Assembly: GCA_027596075.1 (NCBI GenBank)
Contig: JADGJC010000161.1
Span: 1-64,000 of the forward strand
Length of the DNA stretch: 64,000 bases
Direction of reading: 5' to 3'
DNA from: Rhizophlyctis rosea
Taxonomy: Eukaryota; Chytridiomycota; Chytridiomycetes; Rhizophlyctidales; Rhizophlyctidaceae
Position numbers and translations under genes: made by a program. The notes beneath the pieces were generated by a model. The model saw nothing but the letters and a program-made list of their open reading frames with translations. It ran no database searches and was not told where the DNA came from. Of this stretch, positions 1 to 12,735 are shown one piece after another (within the stretch, counting starts at the first letter, position 1; each line of letters opens with the position of its first letter).

Positions 1-3000
1 CACCAACTTCCCATATCTCCGTTCAAATTCATCTTCCCTCCCCTTTCCTCCACCCCCCCCACCCCCACCCCACCCAACCCCCCCCAACCCCAAAAAAAAT
101 CCCCCCCCCCCACCCCGTAGCCCCCCCACCCCCACCCCCCGCACTACTCCCCTTGAACAAATCAGTAACAGAAAGCCTGAACGGTTTCTCGACTGGTCGT
201 TGTGGTGCTTCGAACGCATCTATGACACCACCACACAAAAAAATCAGAAAAAAACAAACACAAAGAAAGATTGATCAAATCCCATAAAAAAAAAAAACCA
301 CTTACCCAAAACCTCCACCAACGTTTTCCCACTATACCACCTCTTCAATTCATCGGACTGCCGCTTAAGAAGGTTCTCCCCCGTAAATCCACTCGTAGGT
401 ACAAACGTCACTTTATCTTTCTTGAACCCGGCCTGCATTTACACACATCAGCACTCAAAATTCAACGAAAACCCCACCACCAAAACCGCCCATGACCCAA
501 AACACCAAAAAACACACACACACATCAACTAACCTGCATCAAAAATCCTCCCAACTTCTCCACGATCCCCTGAAACCTCCCCTCACTCCACCCACACAAA
601 TCCAACTTATTCACCGCCACAACGACTTGACTCACGCCCAAACTCCTTATCAGCACCGCGTGTTCGCGTGTTTGTCCGCCATTTTGGAAGCCTGTTTCAA
701 ATTCCCCCGGTGTTGAGTCGATGACTAGGATTGCTACATCCGCCTGTGGGAGGGAATGTTTTAGTTGGCGGGGGGGCGAGAGGGGAGGGGGAATGAGGGA
801 CATACTTGACTGGCACCACCAACGACACGCGGAACAAAATCCCGATGACCCGGTGCGTCAAGAACGGTGAATTTCCTATGCGGAGTTTCGAACCAACGTA
901 CGCCGACGTCGATCGTCACACCCCTGTTACGTTCTTCGTCCGTTTCGTCCATTACCCTGTTGTAAACCAACACCCCAAAAAGGGAGAAAGTCAGATTTCT
1001 ACACCACCACCAAAAAAAAACCAAACGGGCAAAAAAAAAAACAAAAGAAAAGAAACGGACATACCAAGCATACGCAAAACTCCCCTTCCCAATCTTCTCC
1101 GCCTCCCTCTCGAACTTCTTCATCTGCCGTTCATCAACTTTCCCTAACCGATACAACAACTGGCCCACTAACGTACTCTTCCCCGCATCTACATGGCCAA
1201 CAACAACAACCCCCAACCCAACCTTCCCACCCTCTCTCTTCCTCCACTCCTCCAAAATATTAATCTTGCCCTTCTGCACTCGTCCACCCCGGCTCGAACT
1301 CCCGCTTCCGCCACGACTCATAGGGACGGGTTTTAGGCCTTCTTTACTTGTCGCGCGTTGCATCGGTGTGGCAGAGGGAAAAGGAGAAAGATTCATACCA
1401 TCCAGGTCTTGACGTAATTGCGTGAGGGCGGGGGGTTCCGGCCTTGTAGTGCTGGGGGTAAGCTTGACGGTTGGTGCGGGAGTTGAAGATGTGGAAGGTA
1501 CGAGTGTGGGTGTTGCTTCTTTTGGTGGTAGGACTTTATGGCTTTTGCCTATAGTGAAGAGGCAAGGGAACGACACAAAAAAGAAAGGGCAAAAAACGTA
1601 GTTTAGCACGCAAAACTCAAAAATATTCTTCCGAGCCACCAAAATTACCCTTCGTAGCCTTCCCCCTAGCCTCCTTGACAACGTCATCCGGACTAGGTGT
1701 ATCAAAACTGAACGGTTTTACGTCCGCTTCTCCCCCTCCCACGCCTCCACCACCACCAGCATCAGGCCCAACATCCACACTCCCCCTCCTCTTCCCACCG
1801 GCCTTCTCCTCCACCAAAAACTCCGCAAACACCGACGGCTTGGCGACCAGTGTTTCTTCTTTCGCCGGCGTGGGCGCGAGGGCGGAAAAAGAGAGGAGGG
1901 TAGGACGGGATGTTTGTGCGGGCGCGGATGGAGTTACAAAGGAAGGGGAGAGTTTCTGCTGCATCGTAGACGAAAGACCAGAACCTTTCCCACCCGACAA
2001 AGACCCCAAAGACGCCAAAGATGACAAAGACCCCGCACCTCCCAGGGTTCCCCCATGATCCACGGCTACACCACCACCACCACCACCACCACCACTCCCC
2101 ATAGCAGCCAACGCACTCCTTATCACATTTGTCCCCCCAACCCCACTCCCAGCAGCCAAAGAACCCAACCCTCCACCCGCACCACCAGCCCCACTCAAAC
2201 TAGCAAGACCCGACACCGCTCCACTCGCCTTTCCCAAACTTCCCAACCCCCCACCACTCAAACTCCCCACCCCAGCACCACCGCTAAGAGACACCAATCC
2301 CCCGCCGCCACCCAATGATCCCAACCCACCCGCACCACTCAGACCCCCCAATCCACCCCCCAACCCGCCGCCGGTCAAACTTCCCAACCCGCCACCCAGT
2401 CCACCCCCACCACCAAGCGACGCAAGTCCCCCGACCTTTCCCAAACTTGCCAATCCACCCGCTCCAGTCCCCGCGTTGCTCAGACTCGATAAACTAGGCG
2501 TGCAAGATTTCCCCAAACTCGATAATGATAGTCCCGACAGTCCTGAAGGCGATGGTGTTGACAGTGTTGCGAGGGATGAGAGTGTGGGAAGGGCATTTGG
2601 TGGATTTTTGGGGGGAGTAGAAGTGGGCAGTACGGGTGAAAGTGTCGTGGAGGGTGGATTTTGTACAGGCGGTGGAATGTTGCTTTTTGGTTCTAGTGGT
2701 GGTGATATTTTTGGGGGGGTGACTGTGCTTGGGCCGGGCGGCGGCGCGCCTTTTATCGATGCATTTGGTGCGGGGTCGATTTCCATAGGCTGGAGAGCCG
2801 GCAATGCCGTCTTCACCGCACTCTGTCCCTTCCCACGACACATCCCTCCAACTCTCTTCTCCCGACTTGTCGCCAACCCCGGTGGTGTGATGGTTCTCCG
2901 GTAGGGAATATGTACAGGCCGGACGGTCCCGCATTCGAAGCCGTCCGCGTCTTCGTTCAGGGATAGGGCGATGTGTGCGGATGGATCTGTTTTTGCGGGG

Positions 3001-4066
3001 GAATGCGCGGGGATGTGTCAGGGATAGGACCGCGATGATGACGGATGGCCAAGTGAGATCCCACCTTCTTATGAAGCATGCTTCTGTGCGACTTTTGACT
3101 GATTCTCATCCTGACACTAACCAACATTTTCATACTGATTCCGCATCCCGTCCCCCGATCCCACACTTCCAACACCCATCCAACCTCCCACCACAAAACC
3201 AGCAGCCTATGCTAAAGATGCTCACCTTCTGGGGAAGGAACGTTAGCCTTGGCGCTGCCAAGTCCGGGAGGAGGACCAGAGAATCCAGGTGGTGGTGCAG
3301 ATGATTTCTGTTCCCGTATTGTCCCATCTGGCAGGCAATTGAGGCGTGAGACGGTTGCATGTGTGTTCCGGTCCAACGCATACCAATCATCCCACTCCAG
3401 CCCAATTAAGCCCACTCAAGCCAGCTCCAGCCAAAAAGTCTCATCACCTCAGCCGACTCCGTCCCAATCCAGCCGGATCCAGCCGACCCCGACCCGCCCC
3501 CCTCTCGTTTCCCACCCGTTCTCCACGTTCCCCCAACCTCAACAAACATCAACCCACCCAAAAGCGCATTGACAGCCCTCTCAACATTCGAATCATACTG
3601 CCTCAACGCCAGCGTAATCTGCTCCTTCGAGAACCCGTCGCCTACTATTGACCGTACAGATTCCACAAGATCACTAGTGCCAGTCGCTCGCGGCGTTGCG
3701 TGTTGTTGCTTGGAAGTTGGCGCTACGTATGCGACTGTTTGGGGTTCGTCTTCTTCGTCTGTTATGACGGGAGGTGAGCTGAGACGAATGTTATGGGAGA
3801 ATGCTCTGGACGAGGTGACGTACAGTAATCGTCGTCATCGTCGTAGTATTCTTCGTCTCCGTAGTCTTCATCCAATTCGTCTGGGAGAGGTTAAGGAAGA
3901 AGAGTGGTGAGGATGCGAGAAGTGTAGGATGGGGGAGGTGATCGTGTGGAGTTGAAAATAGGTGGGTCCTTAGGCTTGTGGCTGCACCTGACAGCGGCAC
4001 AAGCAACAGTCAACCGCACTACCCACCGTCTATATCGAGGTTTCTCACGTTCCTATGTCTCGACAT
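1..4066 (-). CDS. HBS1: HBS1-like translational GTPase (ribosome rescue), 3' part beyond the window
   Basis: Partner of Dom34/Pelota in no-go and non-stop decay; it splits stalled ribosomes in the cytosol. I join ten exons, all in phase: 4066-4027, 3880-3824, 3758-3558, 3327-3226, 2986-1649, 1548-1065, 956-806, 743-534, 432-306 and 219-148. The start reads [13 protein letters not shown], followed by an acidic Asp/Tyr stretch and the HBS1 N-terminal helical domain ([19 protein letters not shown]). The G domain shows GHVDAGKST (about residues 697-705), the switch I region [17 protein letters not shown] and NKLD, and then the start of beta-barrel domain II ([18 protein letters not shown]). The motif before the G domain, [10 protein letters not shown], matches animal HBS1L. 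Exon 5 (about 446 codons) is a huge Pro/Gly/Ser-rich insertion, so the protein exceeds 930 residues already, against about 600-700 usually. The exon 4/5 junction is the least certain. Domain III lies outside the window. Confidence 0.95.
52..140. repeat. C-rich low-complexity tract
   Basis: Runs of C broken by single A or T on the plus strand (G-rich on the HBS1 coding strand). It follows the likely donor of HBS1 exon 10 near 147 and so is probably intronic. Homopolymers like this are prone to assembly error, so the HBS1 reading beyond this point is not trustworthy. Confidence 0.7.
2050..2480 (-). repeat. Gly/Leu/Ser-rich repeat inside HBS1 exon 5
   Basis: On the HBS1 strand this codes for about 140 residues made of short degenerate units such as GLGSL, GLASL and GGLGG, with a (GGT/GGC)n tract near 2070-2096. 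The frame stays open throughout, so it is coding low complexity, not a broken intron. It is expected to be intrinsically disordered. Confidence 0.8.
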
Positions 4067-7000
4067 TGTTGGGTCCTCGTTATGAGTAGTAGTAGTGACA
4101 GTGTTGCAACGTGGGAATGTGCGTGCGGATGGAGATTGGGAAGATGGGAAAGTGACAGAGGAGAATGCAGAATGCAGCTATGGTGGATGGGTCGCAGACT
4201 CACAGTCTCACAGACGACGAGTAGCCCGATTTAACCTAGGATAGCGAATGATGTCATGTGGGTGGCGTTGCCATATGATTACATCAGCAATACACCTTTG
4301 TTCTCTCTTCGCGGATGATCTTGTTTTGAAGGTACCTATATTCCTTCTTACAACTCGCATTGTTGCAAAAAGGGATCGGGTTGCCCTTGAGAACATTGTT
4401 GCACCCAAAGTTCTGGCGCCTGAGCCTGTGTACCATCTTGTTTTCTTGTTACTTTCTCTCCTGTCTCCATCTATCAACCTCGGTGACACCCACTAACTCA
4501 CTGAATCCTCCTGATTGATAGAATTGGTGTCATACATCTTCACCAATTTTGCAGAGTCAGGACCGTCAGCGCCAAGCAGAATGCAGACATGAACTCACTC
4601 ATCGTTGATTCTCATTGAAATCTGCCATGCGACGGTGACTACTTCCTTTTTATTTTCTCCAAGCACATCCGCCCGACTGATGCTGGCTGTCGATTCTTCA
4701 CGAGCTCAGAAACCGGAAACTCTGAAGACAAGCAAGCTGGAGCAATTTTATTTAGAAGCGCGCATCCATCGGTCTCATGGATCGACCAGGAAAATTGCCA
4801 TGGTGATTTCTCAATACCTACTTTTTCCTCCTTCGCAGGTTGTCCCTCGAAACTGTCATCTATGCGCAAATCAGTTCTTGCAGGAAATTCAAATACACAG
4901 ACGCACTTCAACAACAATCGCAGCGTCCAACAACCTGTCATTCCCCTTGAGGCGCCAAACAAGCAATGTAATTGCGTTACCATGAACCTGTTACCGCCAA
5001 ATATATCTATATATTTACACACTGTTGCGATTCACAAATGATAAGGAACAAACTTGAACGGCACCGTCATGATTTTCAGACAAGCTGGTGTTGATTCCAC
5101 CAAGCGCACACAATCCCTATTTCAATAGCAGCACAGCCTTTCAGAAATGATTGTTGAAAACGGGGCGCAAAAGGAAGGAACGCCCCACATTCAATTCAAA
5201 TTGGAGCCCTCAACCTTAGGCAGTGGAGGTCAATGCTGCTGATCGTTCATCTATATGCTCCGGAGTAAGCAGGAACTGAACCTACTTGTGATCGGCAGAC
5301 TGTCCTGAAAGATGGTCCCATGCCCGAGCTTCAAATTGGCACGCCGACGTTACCGCTCATCGGTTTCAGTCAGTTCCTTTCATCCATTACGTCCTTTTCA
5401 ACCGGCCAGGAGAGGTGTGCTTACTTCCTTTGTTCTTCAACAAACACGTCCAGCTCCGCCGTAATGACATCGTGTCAGTCAAGTCCCGCCTGCAAAGCTT
5501 ATTTCATTACCCCTTTCTGCGCCGATCGGAACGATTCCAGAATTGAAAACAGATTGGTCCCCGCTGGATTCGCAAACGCGTCTTGATATGCACCTGTCGG
5601 ACACTGGCCTGTCAGCAGCCAAAACAATGACCGGACCATCTGCAAAGACCATTTTCTTTTTCTTTGCTTCTGCTCGTCTTTTTCTAGTCGCCATCAGCCG
5701 ATGATAGTGATTGATGCGCTGTCCTCATCCGAACCTGAAAGCCGCCGTAGATGCGAACATGGTGCGTCACGTTCAATAAAAGGGAATGACCTTTGGGGGA
5801 TCGGGCCAGTCGGTGATTGATTGTCGGCCTCCCCGCCAGCATCACACTTTGTGCTGCGTACACCTAACCGACACGTTACTTTGTGTTCGTTATCGTCCGA
5901 TCCCACCACGCATAGTGAGCTGCTGAAGAAAGAGCGAGGGATTTGTCAATCGAGAACTGTTCCGGTTGGTTGTACGTGAGCTGTTCAAAAAAGTCGTTCA
6001 CATTGCCTTGATTGCCATGACTTGCGATCCGATCCGACGATCTCGTCACACTGTTAAAGTCTTTACGGAAAGTTGTTGCCATTACATACCGTGCGTTCAA
6101 GTGGAAGCAGGTATCCCCCACAAGTTTCCTCCCTCTCAAAGCTCTGAAATCCCCTGATTTCACTACTTACATTTCCCTCTTCCATTTGAAATTGTTATTG
6201 ATCGCTATCGCCTTCAAATTGTTTGTATGTGAGCCATTGCTACCACTCATGAAAGCCAACTTGCGACAACTCGTTGTTCTTATGAGAATCAGCAAGTCAT
6301 CCTGTGGGTCCAAATGTCTCAACACACTGCCATCTTCCCAATGGCAATCCACGCCTCCGCTGTTAAACTGACCCAGTGATCATATTTGCAGAAGCCAAGT
6401 CGAACCTTGAGAGCACTGAGGTCCGAGCGTTGATTACATTGACCAGTTTGACCCGAAAAATCAAATCAGTCAAATCAACATAGACCAACCTGCAGTCATT
6501 ATTTCCCTCTTTACCATCCTCCTCTCTCCACCAAAGCACCTTATGCAATCTATTTGCCGCAAAACTCATCAGAGTACTGATCATGCATTGAGGCCTTCGG
6601 CTTTTCAACAGTGCATCCGAAGCGTGCATTCCGCTCTCGTCCCGGTCCATCTTGTTTTCCATCCTCTAACAAACAACTTGAAAACCCCGACATCGAGCGA
6701 TATCTATTCCGGCATACGTTCCAAAGCGCCGTTACCATTCATCAATCAAACAATCAAGCTTCTATTCCGACCATTCCACGAATTATTGTCCGACTGATTC
6801 ACGAGCAACAATGGACCTGATACTACGTTTTGGGGCTTCCATCCTGCACACTCCATTCTAATGGAACAAAAATGAAGGTTTAAAGGACTCTCGACCATGC
6901 CCCACATATTGGGCCCATCCAACTTTTAAGAATCAGGCCCCAAACGCGAGAGCATCTCAACAAATGTCGAAACCCAACGCACTCAAACCCGAAGCGATAC

Positions 7001-10000
7001 AGGGCACGATCGGTAAACCCTCCAAACAAAATGAAGAGAACGCCGTTTTTGGCCTCTCCTACTTTGATCCAAAGCACTTTTGCTGGTGCTTTCGAGACAT
7101 GGACGTGTGCTCAACACAGTCTGAGGCTTCACTGAATTCGAGTCTTCAGTTTTTGTGATCTACATATTGTCCCCGACTTTTCAATCAGCAGAACCATTAC
7201 CCTGAATGGCGGTGTTAGTACTCGCCTCCGAAACACAAGGGATGAAGAAATCCTGTCTGTCACCCTATTGTCAGCATGCCAGTGGAGACCACTCTCAGAA
7301 ATTCATTGACGACGATTTTCTTTTGCGCAGGAGTCCATTTCCTCGAAAGACGGTATCTTGGGAGAATGGTCCCTACATTTACGGGGAAGGAGGCCTTACG
7401 CACCGGCATGTGACTAGTGTCAAAAGGATGGATTTACGCTGCGAGGAGTTTTCATTTCTTTTTTTCTTTGTGTAGTCCTCTAATCGTCATCAGACCAACC
7501 CTTTCTTCCATCCGCCCTTCACATCCTGACCTGAGAATTGACGGTGATGCCCAACTATAGAATACGTCACCACTTACTACCCCTTCGCTAGCGTCATAAC
7601 GGATGTAGTCTACACCTGGTCAACCTGGCTACTGTGCATCCTTTTCGTCGCTTGTTGAAGAAGGACTTCTACCACCACAACATCTTTCCTTCCACTACCT
7701 CCTCTCTGATCAAATAAAACTCCCTTGTCGTAAGACATACTTCGCCGCTCAGGGTCTCCTCACAATGGGAGCACTTCGCCATGCTGTCCCCGATTGGCCA
7801 TATCTGTTGAGCTCTATGCGGAAACGTTCCATTTCATGGTGTGAACGCCATATGTACTTTGGAAAGAGGTAACGCCAAAGAGCTAACGCCCTGTGCAAAG
7901 AATACTTTTGTACAAATGGTTCAACGTATATACTCCCAGCACTGTGATTGGCTACGATCTGTTGGGGGGATGATCTACATAGACGGACTGAGATTTGGGC
8001 ATATACCATCCATCTTTCCCATATCTTCCCATATGCATTCAGCATCAAAGATCTCATACATTTTCAGGCAATCTTCCAAAAATGCACACATGGGGGATCA
8101 CTCACACTGCTCACTCACAATTACATATATGTACATTGACGGATGGCCTCCAAGGTTACATCTGCTTCATTTTGTTTTGCGCGGTGCAAGCTGCCGTCAC
8201 TGCCTCATCAATAATTGGGCACTCGACTTAATATTGCATTTGGTCAACTCACTTGGTGTCATGACGGAAACTTGAGTGCGCTCTCAACACGACCATCCAC
8301 TGGATCGGTATGGCCCCACTCGATGCCTGGATGTCATAAATCAACCAGCAGCCATAATGCTCACCATTCCAATCAAGCGTTGCGCGTTGATTCACAAAGC
8401 ACGACTGTACTGAAGCGTTATCAACCCCGCCTTGTTTTTTCCACCGCAACGTCCGAGTGGCCCTTCGGGGATGAGTTCAGGTTTCGCCCCAGTTGGGTAA
8501 ACAAGCAATGGGCAACAACGCCCGACATATCGGGTTCCATTTGCTTACCGCCAGCAAAGGGGCGCCCGCATCAAGAACACCTCGGCCCATCTGCTTAAAC
8601 CCCAAAAGCTCCCAAAGCTCACTCATTCATCCCAACAATACGACGCAAGCTGAGACGCCCAAATACAAAAAGCAAAAAAATGCTCAGCTCGAAATGAGGA
8701 GAGGAGACCCCCGAGTATTGAAGCAGATTTGCTCACTTCATTTCGAGTATCTCGATCAAGACTGAACGCGGCTTGAGCAAAGCTTGCACCCCGACTGTTT
8801 ACTTTGTCTCTGCACAACCTCATATACGGCAAGTACTGCAGTACCACAACCTCCAACTAACCTGCCAACATGAACCCTCTCCACCGTTCGCTCGTGCATG
8901 ATAACACGGCAATCTCAGTCAACGCGAGTCTGAGCAAGTCGATCTATCAGCTTTTGGGCCAATGTCTCTCGCGTGTCAAAAAAAAGGGGGAAGGAAAGGC
9001 TAGAAGCTTCTCGCGGCCTTTGTTGCAGAGCCACGATTGCACTGGATTGCAATACTGCGATAGATAGATCTGTCCCTTCTTTTGTTTTATCTTCTTCCAT
9101 GCCTTGCCATCTTTCTCCTCTGGTCATGCGTCCATTGGTTGGCTCTAACAATTTCACCCTGACAGACGACCCAATACACCAGCGATACACATTCTTCCCG
9201 TGCTTCCGCACGAGGCAAACCGTATCAATAGCATCGATTCGGTCAATATCAAAAGTCTCCACGGATCGAAGTGAGCAATAGGAGTAGCTACTCTGGTGCC
9301 CCACGTCGCTGCGCTTAAAAAAGGTCTGTTCGGACCATGAAGATTTCCTTAGAACAAGAACTCCTTTTATGATTTTGGGGCTGACTTTGCCGTCACTGTT
9401 GTCAGTGCCCACCGTCAACTATTCTCAACTCGATGTTAAAAATTGTCCGCTCAAGGCATTCCAAAAGATTGAAATTCATGAAATAACGCGAGCTTGGCCG
9501 CACTCAAAGTCTCGAATGCGTTGATCTCATAAGTCTACCAAGCAAAATGTCGCAGCATAATGCCATAACTCGCGTCAGTCATTCTTCCTCGTGGGATTCG
9601 AAGTACACACATGCTTCACGAGCTTTTGAGGGTATGTGAGAACTCCGTGATTCGCCTGCCGTTGTAGAATCAGACAATGCAAACGTGCAGTCATAACCCT
9701 CCAACCTCAACGCGCACACGCTGTATACCACACTTTTGCAGTGTATAAAGTGATGAAACACCAACGCGAAAAATTCATTCAAAGACTTCAGGAAGTTTCA
9801 GAACCAAACGGGCATTGCTTTACAGTGGTGACCATCCTCTACAGCGTCATGGATGGTGTCCCTTTGGGCATTCACCTCAGCCAGTTTGAAATGAGTGTGG
9901 AGAGAGGAGTACGGCAAACACAATCCCCAGATTGAGCTCAGTCAGCTTCCGTCATCAAAGACCCAAAATACAAAAGCACATCATCATGTCTTGAAAACCA

Positions 10001-11064
10001 GTGTGCCTAGATCCGAAGCCACACTTGGTAAAACCTGCAATAACTCATCAACACTGCAATACCGTCAAAAATTGAAGAAGAACCCCGCCATCAGTCAAAG
10101 TCGAGATCAAAAGCGATCTCCCGTCCTCCGGATCGGAACAGATTCAACGACGTTCTTATGAACCAACGTATATGGGCTCCTCCAACACTCACTTTCCGGT
10201 CCATGATCTGCAGACTGACAACCAACCCTTCATGCAGCAGCCGCAAAAACACAAACGCCGGACTCGATCCTCTTCTGTTCTAACCCTTCACTAAGGCATG
10301 CAGGCCGAGTTGCCCATTTCTCCCTTTCGTTAATGATGATCCGATACCTTGGCACCCCCAAAAGAAAACCCCAAGAAAAATTCATCGAAGTGGTTTAGAT
10401 ACGTACTAGCATATGATCAGCCAACACCCAACCCTATCTCATCATCTCTGATATCCTCATTAGCTGTCATTCGAAATCAGCTGATAATAGTCCGGTCGCT
10501 GGGACCAAAGTTCATCACTTCCCACAAAAAATGAAGTAACAATGACACAACACTGGTACCCGTACGACTCAATCATCAGCCGTTCTGTGGGCACCAGACA
10601 CAGTGCATCTTATACCCGACCGACTTGATCCGTTACTTCCTTCTGTCATTTGCCACACCAAGTGATAAATGGTACAATGGACCGATTCAACTTGACAGAG
10701 GTTGGATGTATCTTGCAAAGCAACGGTGGATGTGTCCAAAACAGCCAATCACCTTGGGACAATTCGCAATCTTATTTGACCATTAGCATTGTGGAGCAGG
10801 CGGAGCGATTGTCATGCATGTATGCGTCCTTGTTTGGAAATGCAGCAACTTCATTCGCTTCACCTAGTCATGCGATTTCAATAGTTTCAAGGGCGTCGTG
10901 CATTCTCTGATTCTTGAAGCATGATGGCATCACGATGGAGTCGGCATGAAGCCAGTGTGAATCACCAGTGATGAGGAGATGGGCAAGTCTCTCCAGCTCG
11001 GGGTCGTTGTTTTCGTGATTTTTTGTGCGGATTACGACAGGGTGAAGGTCTATCCCTCCATCAT
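4067..11064. other. Gene desert, part 1: no supportable gene
   Basis: The first few hundred bases should hold the HBS1 promoter; I see no clear TATA box. Beyond that, both strands carry only short open frames with no recognisable domain, signal peptide or consistent splice pattern. I found no tRNA, rRNA or intact transposon ORF. The minus strand at 8915-9418 has a 167-codon open frame resembling nothing I know; I do not call it. Confidence 0.6.
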
Positions 11065-11290
11065 TTCCTGAAGGTGAAGAAGAGTCAATGCCCTTGGACA
11101 GAGATGCTGATCACGCATACCTGCGCAGGTTGTTTTGAGATGAGTTCTATGTGGGTTTTTTTGTGGGCTGCCTACAAGGGAACAAAAGACGAGCCATTGA
11201 AGTACAAGATGAATTTCGCGTGTGCATTGCATGCTGGCTTTGCGCGATTTGCGCGGTTGTTAGAAATATCTTTCCAAACATGGCAGGTGG
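11065..11290. repeat. Diverged dispersed repeat A, copy 1
   Basis: Similar by eye to 14670-14850 in the same orientation. Shared blocks include a 'gatgct-atcacgc-ta' core followed by a 'gtgcat-g-atgc' stretch and a 'gttgttag' stretch, with many substitutions and small gaps. No long frame is shared cleanly, so this is an old duplication or a degraded element. Confidence 0.5.
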
Positions 11291-12664
11291 GGAGAGGATT
11301 GCCCCTCTTCCCGAATATCCTGACTATCGACATCTTTGCTCTTGAAATGTGCTGAAATGGGCCGAAAGTGGGCCTTCCGAGTCCACTGAATTCTATATAA
11401 TGATCGTCAAACCTTTCCTGACATATACGAACATGTGCTTTATAAAGTCATAATTCTTCGTACAGCTTGCTGTTCCTTGATTTCTTTTCCCTTTTCAGCA
11501 AAAGCAGCGAACGCGACCGGTCACCACTCATTTTGCTAGTTTCAGTCCACTAAAACCAGCTCTTGTCGCAAACACTTCCTCCTTTGAAGACTTTTTTGTA
11601 CGTCCGTTCTCATGGGCGATTTTGCATACAAATTAGCCTATGCGAAATCAGTCAACACCACACCCGATTGACCGAAAAAGTTCGCTTCACGGTCAGACAG
11701 GGCATACTGTTGCTCATTTAGTCGTTGCGCACAGTGCATTCATGTTGGGAGGGCATTCCGCGATGAGGATGGTCAGAGAGACTTTATACCGACGTTGTAC
11801 AAGATATTTTTGAAGTTTAGAAACACTTTGTCGTGCTTGAGCATCGGGTAGTAGGTCGTCGGTCCCAGCAGCTCCAAGAAGCTTAGCTTGAGATCGTAAA
11901 AATCCGTTCTTTCTCTTTTATCAGCATGGTCTTTTCTCACCAATGCGACGTATGCATCATATTACGATGAGAGGTTATTCCTTTCAGTGGTCGAAGTTTG
12001 GGCGGGATTGGTAACGCGCGTAATAATCAAATTGATCGCTTCACTGATAGAGTGCCCAAACTTGCGCCACGCCCTCCCCACTATGTACTGTATTCCTAAA
12101 ATCCCTATTGCATTTTTCAAAATGTTCCAAAGTGAAGCCTCTGTGCACAAGCGTTAGAAGCTATATGCACCAGCTGGTATGCTTTGATCCCTGCTGATAA
12201 GGACGGCTTGGGCCATTTATGCTAAATCGTCAGACACCAAAGGTTTCTTGACCATCCAAGCGAAGAAGCGAACTAAGCAGCTGGCCTTTATTACTCACAA
12301 AAAGAAATTCGCCTTTAAATCTCAGTTGAAAGCACAATCAGTCCAGTTCCGTGGCTCAACGCTGTATAAGTGACTGTCTCGAAATCAACTACACCCAACC
12401 GCGCATTGCTGTCCCATCAGGCGTTTGAGCCCTGTAAGAGCTTCAACACCTCATCGCCAATTTCCCCTCCAAGACACAGGCACTCGGGAGAAGCAAACAT
12501 AACGTCACTCACTGCCTGAACAGAGCCCGCCAGATGACTAACCTCACCGTCAAGTTTCGTTTTTCCCAAAAGTTGATTGATGCCGTCACGATTCCCATCC
12601 GTTGAAATATTCGCGAAAAAATGCTTCCGTCTCAAGCTTCGCTCTCCAGCCATAAATGGGCATT

Positions 12665-12735
12665 TGCCGAAGTCACGTGAAGCTTAGCACCCTGAGAAAC
12701 GAGCGTCTATGCGTTGATCTACCAAATCGACTTGT
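12665..12735. repeat. Diverged dispersed repeat B, copy 1
   Basis: Matches 15795-15875 in the same orientation. Both carry 'agc-acc-tgaga-a-cgag' followed by 'tgc-ttgatcta'. Translated on the plus strand, both give a STLR(N/S)E...C(V/I)DL pattern, which hints at a decayed protein-coding source. The family is not recognised. Confidence 0.45.

Noticed and set aside
1675..2904. Plus-strand Pro/Thr/Gly-rich open frames over the HBS1 linker exon
   Set aside because: Shadows of the Gly/Ser/Pro-rich HBS1 exon, which is fixed by in-phase splice joins to conserved HBS1 sequence on both sides.
4248..4496. LFADDL motif reminiscent of reverse transcriptase (Y/F)xDD
   Set aside because: An isolated six-residue match; no flanking reverse transcriptase motifs in any frame on either side.
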